A DNA stretch of 64,000 nucleotides from Collinsella aerofaciens (GTDB lineage: Bacteria > Actinomycetota > Coriobacteriia > Coriobacteriales > Coriobacteriaceae), in contig NZ_OY725712.1 of assembly GCF_963360655.1 (NCBI RefSeq), positions 62,001 to 126,000 on the forward strand. The letters run 5' to 3'. Numbering within the stretch: the stretch's first letter is position 1; each line of letters starts with the position of its first letter. The notes beneath the pieces are model-generated. The model saw only the letters and a list, made by a program, of their open reading frames with translations, was not told the origin of the DNA and made no database searches. Positions 8,328 to 16,646 of this stretch are shown piece by piece. Position numbers and translations under genes: made by a program.

Positions 8328-9702
8328 GCCGTCTCCTCTCTGCGAACGACGCTGCGGCAGACGCGAACGCGCGCGCAACGTCGGGGTTCGCAGGATAGTA
8401 CACATGCGGGAAGCCCGCAACCAGGGACGGGGTAGTCGTCATGCACGGCCAGCCCTTGTCGCGCCGGGGCTTTTGCGCCCAAAAGTCGCCGCCCGGGCAG
8501 GTGGACTGCCAGTAGTGGAACTCGTGCGCGCGGATGCGTGTGCCGCGCGGCCCGTAGAGCCCGTCGCGTTGGGAAGTGAGCTCCACGTACCCGAAATGGG
8601 ACAGCCTTCCCCCGTTCTCGCTTGCGCCCTCAAGGGCGCCCACAACAGGCCAGCGCCGCCCCTCGCTATCGGAGATTTCGCGCTGCAGGTACAGAAACCC
8701 ACCGCATTCGGCAACCGTCGGCATGCCGGATTCCACCGCACGCCGCACCGCCTCGCGCATCGGCGCGTTCTCGGAGAGCTGCCGCACATGGAGCTCCGGG
8801 TAGCCGCCTCCCAGATAGAGGGCGCTTGCCCCCCGCGGCAACTCGCTATCACACAGGGGGCTGAAAAAGGCCAGCTCGCAACCCAGGTCCTCGAGCGCGC
8901 GCAGGTTCTCCTCGTAGTAGAACGAGAACGCCTCGTCACGCGCGACGGCGACGATGGGCCGCGCTCCCGCGATCGGCTCCAACCGGTAAGGATCCTCGCG
9001 GATATCGGGTGCCGTCGCCGCTATTTCGAGCAAGCAGTCGACGTCGACGCTCTTTTCCACCAGCTCGGCCATCTTGTCGATGCGCGCGGAGAGCTGCTCG
9101 ACCTCGTCGGCGGTCACAAGCCCCAAATGCCGGCTTTCGAGCGAGAACGCATCGTCGGCGGGGATATTCCCCAAAACCGCGACACCCGTGTGCTTCTCGA
9201 TCGCAGGCTTCGCGTAGGCGCAGGCAGCGGCGCTCGTCTTGTTCAGCACGACGCCGCGCACGTTCGCACAAGGCAGGAACTCGGCGATGCCGCGGATTAC
9301 GGCGGCGAGCGATAAAGACGCCCCGCGCCCGTTCACCACTAAAACGACCGGCGTTTCCGTGTCGCACGCAACCTGGTAGCTGCTCGCGTCGGCCACGCCG
9401 GGCGCCATGCCGTCGTAGAAGCCCATGGCCCCCTCGAGCACCGCGACATCCGCGCCCGCGGCGCCGCGTGCGAGCAGGGCGCGCAGCGTCGGGGCGTCGG
9501 TGAAGAAGCCGTCTAAGTTGCCCGAGCGCGCACCCACGACGCGGCGATGAAAGAGCGGGTCAATGTAGTCGGGGCCGCATTTGAAGGCCGCGCATGCGAG
9601 GCCGCGGCGCGCAAGCGCGCGCAGGAGCGCGCACGTAACGACCGTCTTGCCGCTCCCGCTCGAGGGCGCAGCGACCATGAAGCGCGGGATGGTCGTGCTC
9701 AC
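8320..9702 (-). CDS. cbiA: cobyrinic acid a,c-diamide synthase CbiA (CobB)
   Basis: ATP- and glutamine-dependent amidation of the a and c side chains of cobyrinic acid. The 460-residue protein has an N-terminal P-loop ATPase domain (VAAPSSGSGKTVVTCALL, residues 9-26), then FKCGPDYIDPLFH and VLEGAMGFYDGM. The C-terminal glutamine amidotransferase domain has its cysteine in TVAECGGFLYLQ and a distal histidine near RAHEFHYW. GTG at 9702 overlaps the cbiET stop as GTGA, giving a start close to the P-loop as in other CbiA proteins. Domain order distinguishes it from CobQ, which is encoded separately at 1192-2691. Confidence 0.94.
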   Translation of the reverse strand: MSTTIPRFMVAAPSSGSGKTVVTCALLRALARRGLACAAFKCGPDYIDPLFHRRVVGARSGNLDGFFTDAPTLRALLARGAAGADVAVLEGAMGFYDGMAPGVADASSYQVACDTETPVVLVVNGRGASLSLAAVIRGIAEFLPCANVRGVVLNKTSAAACAYAKPAIEKHTGVAVLGNIPADDAFSLESRHLGLVTADEVEQLSARIDKMAELVEKSVDVDCLLEIAATAPDIREDPYRLEPIAGARPIVAVARDEAFSFYYEENLRALEDLGCELAFFSPLCDSELPRGASALYLGGGYPELHVRQLSENAPMREAVRRAVESGMPTVAECGGFLYLQREISDSEGRRWPVVGALEGASENGGRLSHFGYVELTSQRDGLYGPRGTRIRAHEFHYWQSTCPGGDFWAQKPRRDKGWPCMTTTPSLVAGFPHVYYPANPDVARAFASAAASFAERRRHG

Positions 9703-11048
9703 CGGGCGCCGCCTTCCCCACCTGCACCACGCGCGCTGACGAGGAACACGGGGTTTTGCGCCTTCATAAGATGGTGCGAGCCTACAGCCTCGGCGCGGGC
9801 GGCCGAAACCTGGCAAGCCTCGAACCCCTTAAAGCGCGAACTCGAGAGGAGCGCGCACGCCTCGGTGAGCGTCTCAACGGTGACGCATGGCACGCACAGG
9901 CGAACCTGCGAGTTCTTCTCGAGCGCCACCTCCACGATGGAGGGAAGCTCGCCCGCGCTCCCGCCGACGAACACGGCGTCGGGGACGGGCAGTATCGCGA
10001 GCGCTTCGGGGGCGACACCGGGGACCGCATGCACGTTGCCGCACCCGAATGCATCCGCGTTCTCTCGGATGAGCCGCACGCCGGCCGCGTTGCGCTCGAC
10101 CGCCCATACCGACCCCGCTCGCGCGACGAGCGCCGCCTCGATCGACACGCTCCCCGTGCCGGCGCCGACGTCCCACACGGTGTCGGTCGCGGTAAGGCGC
10201 AGCTTCGCGAGCGCGACGGCGCGCACCTCCTGCTTGGTCATGGGAACGTCGCCGCGGATGAAGAGCTCGTCGGGAATGCCCGAGGAAGCGTACGGCCAGC
10301 GGGAACTCGCGGCGCGGGATGCGCCCGCAGAGTCCGCCGCGGAAGAAGCCGCCGCGGGCGCAGACACGCCGGCCGGCACCTCGGAGGCTGCGCTAGAGCC
10401 CGCAGGCGACCCGGCGCCGCCTGCGAAATCGATAAGCATCACGTTCAAGTCGTCGAACGTCTGACCTGTGATTTCACTTGCGGTCGCGCAGGTGATGCGC
10501 TCGTCGGGGTACGACAGGCGCTCGGCCACCGTCACGCACGCGTCCCCGAAGCCCGCCTGCACAAGCTCGCCCGAAAGCCGCGAGGGATCTTCCCCGCCCG
10601 ACGTGACGAGGAAGAGCTCACCTGCGCGCTCGGCCTCGGCCACGATGTCGCACGCCACGCCGTGAGCGCTCGCGAAGCGCCAATCCTGCCATGGACGCGC
10701 GAGGCGCGCGGCGAGATACGACGCTGAGCTTATGCCGGGAATGACGCGCACGTCCACCTGCGCGTCGCCGGAGAGCGCCTCCACCAGGCGGCGCGCGCCG
10801 CTGAACAGCCCCACATCGCCCGTCATCACGACCACGGCGCGCTGCCACGACGCCGCATCGGTGAGCGCGGCGACGATGTCCGCCGTCTTCACGAGCTCGC
10901 ATCTCACCACGTCGGGCGGCACGTCGATGCCGGCAAGCGCGCGATGAGCGCCGATGACCACGTCGGCGATGTCGATCGCGTCGAGCGCCGCGCGCGAGAG
11001 CAAGTCGGGGTTTCCGGGCCCCGCCCCGATGATCGTTACCTTTCGCAT
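9699..11048 (-). CDS. cbiET: fused cobalt-precorrin-7 methyltransferase/decarboxylase CbiE-CbiT
   Basis: Fusion that methylates C5 and C15 and decarboxylates the C12 acetate side chain, like CobL of the aerobic pathway. The 449-residue product has CbiE first: VTIIGAGPGNPDLLSRAALD at 4-23, VMTGDVGLFSGARRLVEAL, and VIPGISSASYLAARL. An Ala/Ser/Gly-rich linker follows (about residues 203-246). CbiT comes last: GIPDELFIRGDVPMTKQEVR, SAM site VWDVGAGTGSVSIEAALVA, and VFVGGSAGELPSIVEVAL. ATG at 11048 overlaps the cbiH stop by 13 bases. The linker is longer and more repetitive than such fusions need, but both catalytic halves look intact. Confidence 0.94.
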   Translation of the reverse strand: MRKVTIIGAGPGNPDLLSRAALDAIDIADVVIGAHRALAGIDVPPDVVRCELVKTADIVAALTDAASWQRAVVVMTGDVGLFSGARRLVEALSGDAQVDVRVIPGISSASYLAARLARPWQDWRFASAHGVACDIVAEAERAGELFLVTSGGEDPSRLSGELVQAGFGDACVTVAERLSYPDERITCATASEITGQTFDDLNVMLIDFAGGAGSPAGSSAASEVPAGVSAPAAASSAADSAGASRAASSRWPYASSGIPDELFIRGDVPMTKQEVRAVALAKLRLTATDTVWDVGAGTGSVSIEAALVARAGSVWAVERNAAGVRLIRENADAFGCGNVHAVPGVAPEALAILPVPDAVFVGGSAGELPSIVEVALEKNSQVRLCVPCVTVETLTEACALLSSSRFKGFEACQVSAARAEAVGSHHLMKAQNPVFLVSARGAGGEGGAR

Positions 11049-11779
11049 GGAATCTCCCGATACCCGCGCGGCGTGACCATACGGCCGCCTACGAGCTTCG
11101 TGTCCGCGTTGCCGACGAACACGGTGGTGAACATGTCGGCGTCGATCTCCCCCAGCTCGGAGAGCCTGCACATGCCCGACTGCTGCCCCTCGCGCCCGAT
11201 GTTGCGTACCCAGCCGCAGAGCGTGTCGGGGGCCTTCCATTCAAGCATAATCTTCACCGCGCGCGAGAGCCTGTCGGCGCGCTTTCTGCTGCGCGGGTTG
11301 TACAAACAGATGCAGAAGTCGGCGCTCGCGACGGCGGCGAGCCTGCGCTCGATGATCTCCCACGGCGTGAGCAGGTCAGAGAGCGACACGACCGCAAAGT
11401 CGTGGGCAAGCGGGGCGCCGAGCACCGCCGACCCGCTCTGAGCCGCGGTGGCCCCGGCGATAACTTCCACGTCTACATCGGGGTAGTCCTCCGCAAGATC
11501 CAACACGGGGCTCGCCATGCCGTACACGCCCGCGTCACCGCTGCACACGAGCGCCACGGCTTCTCCGCTCTGCGCGCGCGAAAGCGCCAGGCGGCACCGT
11601 TCGACCTCGTGCATCATCGGCGTCGCGAGATGCGCCGCGTCGGGCACGGCGGCGAGCGCGAGCTCCACGTATTTCGTGTACCCCACAACGATGTCGGCCG
11701 CCTCGAGCGCGCGCCGAGCCGCAATCGTCATGCCGTCGGGGCCGCCTGGGCCGATCCCCACCACGAAGAGCTTTCCCAT
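11036..11779 (-). CDS. cbiH: cobalt-precorrin-3B C17-methyltransferase CbiH
   Basis: SAM-dependent methylation at C17 with ring contraction. The 247-residue protein has the tetrapyrrole methylase pattern: LFVVGIGPGGPDGMT (4-18), ADIVVGYTKYVEL (29-41), VALVCSGDAGVYGMASPVLD (about 75-94), VIAGATAAQSGSAVLGAPL, and FCICLYNPRSRKRADRL. These last elements are typical of CbiH/CobJ rather than other ring methylases. The ATG at 11779 has AAGGAG five bases upstream and overlaps the cbiG stop as TGATG. A GTG one codon earlier sits too close to the ribosome site. Confidence 0.95.
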   Translation of the reverse strand: MGKLFVVGIGPGGPDGMTIAARRALEAADIVVGYTKYVELALAAVPDAAHLATPMMHEVERCRLALSRAQSGEAVALVCSGDAGVYGMASPVLDLAEDYPDVDVEVIAGATAAQSGSAVLGAPLAHDFAVVSLSDLLTPWEIIERRLAAVASADFCICLYNPRSRKRADRLSRAVKIMLEWKAPDTLCGWVRNIGREGQQSGMCRLSELGEIDADMFTTVFVGNADTKLVGGRMVTPRGYREIPCER

Positions 11780-12912
11780 CACCGCTCCTTAAACGAAAGT
11801 TTGATAGTTACCTTGGAAAACGCGACGGTCACGCCGCCGTGAGCGAGCTTCGGGAAGATAAGCTTGCCCCCGTCCGCGAGCGCCGTGCGCTCGCACACGT
11901 TGTCGACTCCCACCGTCGCGCGCACGAAATCAGATGGCGAAACGCTGCCTTCGACCTGCGACAACTCCTCTGCGGAATACGTCGCAAGCGGGATATTGCG
12001 CGCGCGGCAGAAGGCGAGCAGACCCTCCTCGTGCGCCTTCACGTCGATCGTCGCCGCCTCGCGCACGGCCGAAGGCGAGATGCCCGCCTGCCCGCACGCG
12101 AGAAGAAACGCCTCCCCGATCGCTTCGGCGCACGCACCGCGACGGCACCCTATGCCCGCAACGATGCAGGGCACGACAAGGCGAAGCGGCTCGGGGGCCG
12201 GCGCCTGCGCCCGCACGCCCGCCGGCTTCCCCGTCTCACCGGCGGGCACGACCTCGCCCGTTGTCTCCGCCGCGCGAACGGACGCACCTGCATTCGCGCC
12301 AGCAAACGGCGACACGACGATATCGGCACGAGCGCGGTCGGACGCAATGTCAACCCCCTCAGGCGGCTGTCCCGAAATCGGTATGTCGGAATAGAGCGCC
12401 ACGCGCCCGCCCGAAAGCAGCCGCGCCGACACTCGCTTGATGGCCTCGGGATTCGAAACGGCGAGCCCCGCACAGCGCGCCCACGTATCCACCGCCCACA
12501 CGCCGCGGACGTCGGTCGCCGTAGTGATGACGGGGATGGCCCCTGCCGCGCGTGCCACAGTTTGCGCAAGCTCGTTCGCACCGCCCAAATGCCCCGACAA
12601 AAGCGGGACGGCAAAGCGCCCCGCCTCGTCGATCACCACAACCGCGGAATCGGTTGCCTTCGAGGCGACATGCGGCGCGATCGCCCGCACGGCGATGCCC
12701 GCCGCGCCCACGAACAGAAGCGCGTCCGACGCTTCCCACGCGAGCGCCGTCCATGCGCGCAGGTCGGCCTTCCCCTCGCCGAACCCGCGCGAAACGGAAA
12801 CGTCCCAGCCAGGGTCATCTTCACCTGTCTGCGCGCAATCGGAAAGCGCGCGTGCGGTGCGCTCCGCCAACGCATACCCCCTCTCAGTGAACGCTATGCA
12901 GGAAACCCTCAT
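11779..12912 (-). CDS. cbiG: cobalt-precorrin-5A hydrolase CbiG
   Basis: Opens the delta-lactone of cobalt-precorrin-5A and releases the C20 fragment as acetaldehyde, a step specific to the anaerobic pathway. The 377-residue protein has the N-terminal and central CbiG region (LLFVGAAGIAVRAIAPHVAS near 65-84, VPLLSGHLGGANELAQ near 103-118, VITTATDVRGVWAVDTWA) and a C-terminal CbiG_C domain (CIVAGIGCRRGACAEAIGEA, LATYSAEELSQVEGS, and a final GGKLIFPK). An Ala/Pro-rich linker of roughly 45 residues joins the halves. The start lies immediately next to the stop of the truncated cbiL upstream, with no spacing. Confidence 0.94.
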   Translation of the reverse strand: MRVSCIAFTERGYALAERTARALSDCAQTGEDDPGWDVSVSRGFGEGKADLRAWTALAWEASDALLFVGAAGIAVRAIAPHVASKATDSAVVVIDEAGRFAVPLLSGHLGGANELAQTVARAAGAIPVITTATDVRGVWAVDTWARCAGLAVSNPEAIKRVSARLLSGGRVALYSDIPISGQPPEGVDIASDRARADIVVSPFAGANAGASVRAAETTGEVVPAGETGKPAGVRAQAPAPEPLRLVVPCIVAGIGCRRGACAEAIGEAFLLACGQAGISPSAVREAATIDVKAHEEGLLAFCRARNIPLATYSAEELSQVEGSVSPSDFVRATVGVDNVCERTALADGGKLIFPKLAHGGVTVAFSKVTIKLSFKER

Positions 12913-13146
12913 CTAGCGCACCACCATCGTCGAGAAGTAGCTGCCCCGATCGGGCACATCATCGAGCGAGCGGTACACGCGCTCGCCCGGAAGCCCACAG
13001 TCCTCTACGAGCTCGGCACCGTCGAAGGCGCCCTCCTCGCGAAGGATGCGCTTCGTGTCCGCAAGCGAGCGGCGCGCCTTCATGACCACTTTCGTCCCCG
13101 GCCAGCCGATTGCGCGGCGCACGCCGTACAGCACGCCTTTACTCAT
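12913..13146 (-). pseudogene. cbiL: internally deleted remnant of cbiL (cobalt-precorrin-2 C20-methyltransferase)
   Basis: A 77-residue frame that begins MSKGVLYGV, the usual opening of CbiL/CobI just before its GVGPGDP motif. It then passes directly into PGTKVVMKARRSL, a CbiL-type region near the C-terminus, and ends DRGSYFSTMVVR, the usual CbiL tail. The SAM-binding and catalytic core, about 150 residues of a normal 230 or so, is missing. The frame stays open, the ATG at 13,146 has a GGGGGCG ribosome site and overlaps cbiD by 8 bases, and cbiG follows without a gap. This indicates a clean in-frame internal deletion. Such a product could not bind SAM. A separate small protein is possible but unlikely given both matching ends. 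Confidence 0.75.
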
Positions 13147-14323
13147 ACGTCGCCCCCAATTCCCCGATGACTGCATCGGCGCCCGACGTGCGGAAAAGCT
13201 CGCGGCGCTCGGCGTCGAACACGACCGCGGCGATGTCGCATGCGCCCGCCGCGCGGCGGCGCAACCTGTCCTCGATTGCCGCAGCGAGCGAGGCGCGCGC
13301 AGCGTCCCCCACGCCGGCGGCCTCGATTACCTCGAGCGCCGCCGTGGTCGTGACCGACGACATGATCTCGCGCACGGTCTTCGCGCCCGCGCCGGCCAAG
13401 GCCGCGTGAGCGGCCAGAATCTCCGCGCGGCAGTCGGCGGTACGCGAATGGGTGTCCATGATGCCGCCAGCGACCTTCACCAGCTTGCCGATGTGTCCCA
13501 CAAGAAGGACATTGGTGAATCCCTCGCGAACGCAGCAATCAATCGCATCGCCCACAAAGTTGGAGATGAAGACCACCGGCGCACCGTTTAGGTGGAAATG
13601 CCCCGAGATGAACTGCCCGCCGTAGTTGCCGGGCGTGAGCACGACTCCGCGCCGCCCCATAGCCGCATGCTGCCGGATCTCGAGCTCGATGCTGTCGCGC
13701 AAGGCAGCGAGGCTGCGCGGCTCGACGATGCCCGTCGTGCCCAGGATGGAGATGCCGCCCTCTATCCCCAGGTGCGGGTTGAAGGTCTTTTCGGCAAGGG
13801 CCACACCCTCGGGTACCGAAATCGTCACAGCAATATTTCCAGAAAAGCCGTGCGCGGCGCACACCTCACGCACCGCCGAAGTAATCATCGCGCGCGGCGT
13901 CGCGTTGATGGCGGCCGCCCCCACCGGCTGCTCGAGCCCGGGCAACGTCACGCGCCCCACGCCCACGCCGCCATCGACAGAAACTTCCGATTCGTGCGCG
14001 GGCACGTCCTTGCTGCCCGCAGTACCCGTGCCCGACCCCACATGTTCCACGCGCGCGTACACGAGCACGCCGTCGGTCACATCGGCATCGTCGCCTGCGT
14101 CCTTTCGCACGGCGCACTGGGCGCACCCCTCGCCGATGCATGCGTCGACCACGTTCGCCTCGACGGGCAGCCCGCCGGGGGTGACGATCGACACGCGGCC
14201 GACGGGCTTTCGTGACAAGAGCATCTCGCAGGCCGCCTTCGCCGCGAGCGCGGCACAGCTCCCCGTGGTGTAGCCACAGCGCAGGCGGGTCGTCCCGGTA
14301 TATATGTAGTGCTCGAAGGCCAC
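13139..14323 (-). CDS. cbiD: cobalt-precorrin-5B C1-methyltransferase CbiD
   Basis: SAM-dependent C1 methylation in the anaerobic corrin pathway. The 394-residue protein starts near LRCGYTTGSCAALAAKAA (residues 13-30), the CbiD hallmark. It continues with VSIVTPGGLPVE, GVGRVTLPGLEQPVGAAAIN, ISVPEGVALAEKTFNPHLGI, and GGISILGTTGIVEPRSLAAL; LLVGHIGKLVKVAGGIMDTH lies near the C-terminal third. GTG at 14,323 lies one base after the cbiF stop. Frames reaching further upstream run through cbiF antisense and have no homology. Its stop overlaps the cbiL remnant start. Confidence 0.95.
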   Translation of the reverse strand: MAFEHYIYTGTTRLRCGYTTGSCAALAAKAACEMLLSRKPVGRVSIVTPGGLPVEANVVDACIGEGCAQCAVRKDAGDDADVTDGVLVYARVEHVGSGTGTAGSKDVPAHESEVSVDGGVGVGRVTLPGLEQPVGAAAINATPRAMITSAVREVCAAHGFSGNIAVTISVPEGVALAEKTFNPHLGIEGGISILGTTGIVEPRSLAALRDSIELEIRQHAAMGRRGVVLTPGNYGGQFISGHFHLNGAPVVFISNFVGDAIDCCVREGFTNVLLVGHIGKLVKVAGGIMDTHSRTADCRAEILAAHAALAGAGAKTVREIMSSVTTTAALEVIEAAGVGDAARASLAAAIEDRLRRRAAGACDIAAVVFDAERRELFRTSGADAVIGELGATYE

Positions 14324-14324
14324 G

Positions 14325-15116
14325 CTAGCTGCTCGCCTTCCGATACCCCGTGGCAAACGAAGGGTCGTAAAGCTTGCTACGCTCGTACGACTCCGCTTGC
14401 GCGCCGTCGTGCGCAAGTCCGCCGCGAGCTCCGAGCACGCGGCCCACCACCACGAGCGCCGTGCGGTCGATGCCCTCTCGCGCGCCCGCATCGGCGAGCG
14501 TGCCCACTGTGCAGCGCACCACGCGCTCCTCAGGCCAGGTCGCCTTGTACACGAGCGCCGCCGGCTCATCGGAGCTGCGGCCCGCGGCCAAAAGCTCGGC
14601 GGAAAGCTCGGCGAGCATACCCGAGCTCAGGAAGATGACCATAGTCGAGCCGCTTTCCGCCATGGCGCGCATGCCCTCGCCCGCGGGCATGGGGGTGCGT
14701 CCGGAAAGCCGCGTGATCACGACCGACTGGCTGATTCCCGGCAGCGTGTATTCCTGGCGAAGCGCCGCCGCGGCACCGCAAAAGCTCGACACGCCGGGCA
14801 CCACCTCGTAGTCCACGCCGCGCGCGTCGAGCGCGTCCATCTGCTCCTGGATGGCGCCGTACAGGCACGGGTCGCCCGTGTGCAGGCGCACCACTTCCTC
14901 GCCCCGCGCATCTGCCGCGCACATCACGTCGAGCACTTCCTCCAAGGTCATGTGCGCGCTGTCGTAGACGACGCAGGATTCCTTGCACTCGGCGAGCAGC
15001 TCGGGGTTCACAAGGCTCCCCGCCCAAACGACCACGTCGGCCGCGCGCAGAAGGCGCGCCCCGCGCAGCGTGATAAGGTCGGCGGCGCCCGAGCCAGCGC
15101 CAACGATATGAATCAT
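14325..15116 (-). CDS. cbiF: cobalt-precorrin-4 C11-methyltransferase CbiF
   Basis: SAM-dependent methylation at C11. The 263-residue protein has IHIVGAGSGAADLITLRG (2-19), ADVVVWAGSLVNPELL (26-41), VVRLHTGDPCLYGAIQEQMD (about 75-94), VVPGVSSFCGAAAALRQEYT, and STMVIFLSSGMLAELSAELL, all features of CbiF/CobM. This is the first gene of the leftward operon. ATG at 15,116 is preceded by GGGAAGGGAAGG. The 3' half overlaps nothing, and cbiD follows after one base. The tail DPSFATGYRKAS is also typical. Confidence 0.95.
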   Translation of the reverse strand: MIHIVGAGSGAADLITLRGARLLRAADVVVWAGSLVNPELLAECKESCVVYDSAHMTLEEVLDVMCAADARGEEVVRLHTGDPCLYGAIQEQMDALDARGVDYEVVPGVSSFCGAAAALRQEYTLPGISQSVVITRLSGRTPMPAGEGMRAMAESGSTMVIFLSSGMLAELSAELLAAGRSSDEPAALVYKATWPEERVVRCTVGTLADAGAREGIDRTALVVVGRVLGARGGLAHDGAQAESYERSKLYDPSFATGYRKASS

Positions 15117-15247
15117 CCGAGCCTTCCCTTCCCGTTTCTCATCGCAACCGTTGACGCCGCCATTCGCGCAGCGGACAAAACACGGCGCCTGCGGCGGCAA
15201 TCGGCGCAAATACGCAGGCAGGAGGCGCAATGCCGCCCGCCCTGGCT
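15117..15247 (-). other. leader of the leftward cobalamin operon, no riboswitch recognised
   Basis: This G+C-rich stretch lies between cbiF and the divergent promoter. Read on the minus strand it does not show the conserved cobalamin-riboswitch core (GGGAA, GGTG, CCACTG-like or AAGCCAG) that is clear on the other strand. A minus-strand TATGAT lies at 15,272-15,277, overlapping the plus-strand -10 box, but I find no convincing -35 for it. Confidence 0.3.
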
Positions 15248-15276
15248 TTGACACGTTCACAAGTGCCCACTATCAT
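15248..15276 (+). promoter_or_regulatory. sigma-70 type promoter of the cbiK-btu transcript
   Basis: TTGACA at 15,248-15,253 and TATCAT at 15,271-15,276 are separated by exactly 17 bases, close to the consensus. Transcription would start near 15,283 and read through the riboswitch about 70 bases further on into cbiK. Confidence 0.75.
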
Positions 15277-15350
15277 AGTAAAAGTTTCGGCAACGAGCAT
15301 ATGACAATCGGATAAAAGGAAATGACCGGCGCGGCGCCCGCACAGCCCGC

Positions 15351-15455
15351 GCTGGCTTGCGGAGGGAACCAGGTGGGAATCCTGGGCAAGGGACATTACT
15401 GTGTAGGACGCGCAGGCGAACCGCCTCGCGCCCCAAGCCAGACTGCTTCGCCTTT
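15351..15455 (+). promoter_or_regulatory. cobalamin riboswitch, short (class II-like) form
   Basis: The core GGAGGGAACCAGGTGGGAAT at 15,361-15,380 continues through CCTGGGCAAGGGAC and ATTACTGTG, matching the conserved GGGAA, GGTG, CC and ACTGT positions of cobalamin riboswitches. A B12-box-like CAAGCCAG (15,434-15,441) pairs with CTGGCTTG (15,352-15,359), eight base pairs closing the element. The peripheral helices between ACTGT and the B12 box are very short, as in class II variants. A CACGGC-GCCGTG hairpin at about 15,460-15,474 follows without a U-run. Control of translation is therefore more likely than termination, but the expression platform is unproven. It precedes cbiK by about 120 bases. 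Confidence 0.8.
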
Positions 15456-15574
15456 TCCTCACGGCATCGCCGTGGCGTTAGCTCCTTGTGAACCCCGAGG
15501 GGCGCGCTTTTCTTTCGCTTGTGCCGACAAGCAACTGTCGCCGGGGGACCGGCAAACCGAGGAAAGGAAAAACC

Positions 15575-16501
15575 ATGTCCGACCAGATGTCACGCCGCGG
15601 CTTCATGGGCGCCGCAGCAACCGGAGCATTCGCGCTCGCCGGAGTCGCGCTCGCGGGCTGCTCCAGCACCTCCGGGAGTTCCGAGAAATCGAGTGAAAAG
15701 GAGAAGGCCGTGAAGCCGGTCATCCTCGTCACGAGCTTCGGCACGAGCTACAACGACTCGCGCCACATCACCATCGGCGCCATCGAAGACGCTATCCGCG
15801 AGAAGTACTGGCAGGACTACGACATCCGCCGCGCCTTCACCGCGCAGATCATCATCGACAAGCTGAAGAAGCGCGACGGCATCACGATCGACAATATGAC
15901 CGAGGCGCTCGACCGCTGCGTGGAAGACGGCGTGAAGGAAATTGTCGTGCAGCCGACGCATCTCATGGCTGGCCTGGAATACGCCGACGTGAAAGACGAG
16001 CTCGACAAGTACGCCGACAAGTTCGACAAGATCTCGCTCGGCGACCCGCTGCTCACCTCCGACGACGACTACAAGAAGGTGGCCGCAGCCATTAATGAGA
16101 ACATGGCGTCCTTCGACGACGGCAAGACGGCGCTGTGCCTCATGGGCCACGGCACCGAAGCCGATTCCAACGCCGACTATGCCAAGATGCAGGAAGTGTT
16201 CAAGAACGAGGGCTTGACGCAGTTCTTCGTCGGCACCGTCGAGGCTGAGCCGACCTGCGAGGATGTTATCGCCGCCGCGAGCGCCGCAGGGTACAAGAAG
16301 GCCGTGCTCGCGCCGTTCATGGTGGTCGCGGGCGACCACGCGAACAACGACATGGCAGACGAGACCGACCCCGACAGCTGGGCTGCGAAGTTCGTGGCCG
16401 CTGGCTTCGAAGTGACGTGCCTGCTCCAGGGTCTGGGACAGAACGCCGCGGTCGACGACATCTACGTCTCGCACGTGGACGACGCCATCGCCAAGCTGTA
16501 A
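15575..16501 (+). CDS. cbiK: CbiK-type cobaltochelatase with Tat/lipoprotein signal (predicted surface-anchored)
   Basis: Belongs to the anaerobic sirohydrochlorin cobaltochelatase family: VILVTSFGTSYNDSR, IVVQPTHLMAGLEY, CLMGHGTEADSNADY and FMVVAGDHANNDMA supply the conserved histidines. The 308-residue protein begins MSDQMSRRGFMGAAATGAFA, a twin-arginine (SRRGFMG) leader. It ends in the lipobox LAGC at about residues 29-32, followed by a Ser-rich spacer. It should therefore be a lipoprotein on the outer face of the membrane. An exported CbiK is known in Desulfovibrio (CbiK-P), where a role in metal or haem handling was proposed. No cytoplasmic copy is seen here. ATG at 15,575 follows GAGGAAAGG. 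It is the first gene after the riboswitch. Confidence 0.88.
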   Translation: MSDQMSRRGFMGAAATGAFALAGVALAGCSSTSGSSEKSSEKEKAVKPVILVTSFGTSYNDSRHITIGAIEDAIREKYWQDYDIRRAFTAQIIIDKLKKRDGITIDNMTEALDRCVEDGVKEIVVQPTHLMAGLEYADVKDELDKYADKFDKISLGDPLLTSDDDYKKVAAAINENMASFDDGKTALCLMGHGTEADSNADYAKMQEVFKNEGLTQFFVGTVEAEPTCEDVIAAASAAGYKKAVLAPFMVVAGDHANNDMADETDPDSWAAKFVAAGFEVTCLLQGLGQNAAVDDIYVSHVDDAIAKL

Positions 16502-16510
16502 ACTCGCCGC

Positions 16511-16619
16511 GCACGGGGGCGCCGGTCGCGTCCCCGTGCAACGGGCATGCGCCTTCCCCGACCGACGGCGCATGCCCGTTGCATTCGCATCCCGCCCGCC
16601 CACCGCACGGGGCGGGCGG
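16511..16619 (+). repeat. three consecutive G+C-rich hairpins between cbiK and the next gene
   Basis: GCACGGGG (16,511) pairs with CCCCGTGC (to 16,539). GCAACGGGCATGCGCC (16,538-16,553) pairs perfectly with 16,567-16,582. CCGCCCGCCC pairs with GGGCGGGCGG up to 16,619. None has a T-run, so they are not standard terminators. They may block RNA decay or lower read-through from cbiK to the transporter genes. Confidence 0.6.
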
Positions 16620-16646
16620 TCGAAGCGATTGAAAGGAACCCCCTCC

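Noticed and set aside
12913-13146. Independent small functional protein between cbiD and cbiG
   Set aside because: Both ends match CbiL and the position fits a cbiL gene in the operon; a deletion remnant is the simpler explanation, although not proven.
15117-15247. Second cobalamin riboswitch in front of cbiF
   Set aside because: None of the conserved core blocks could be found on the minus strand.
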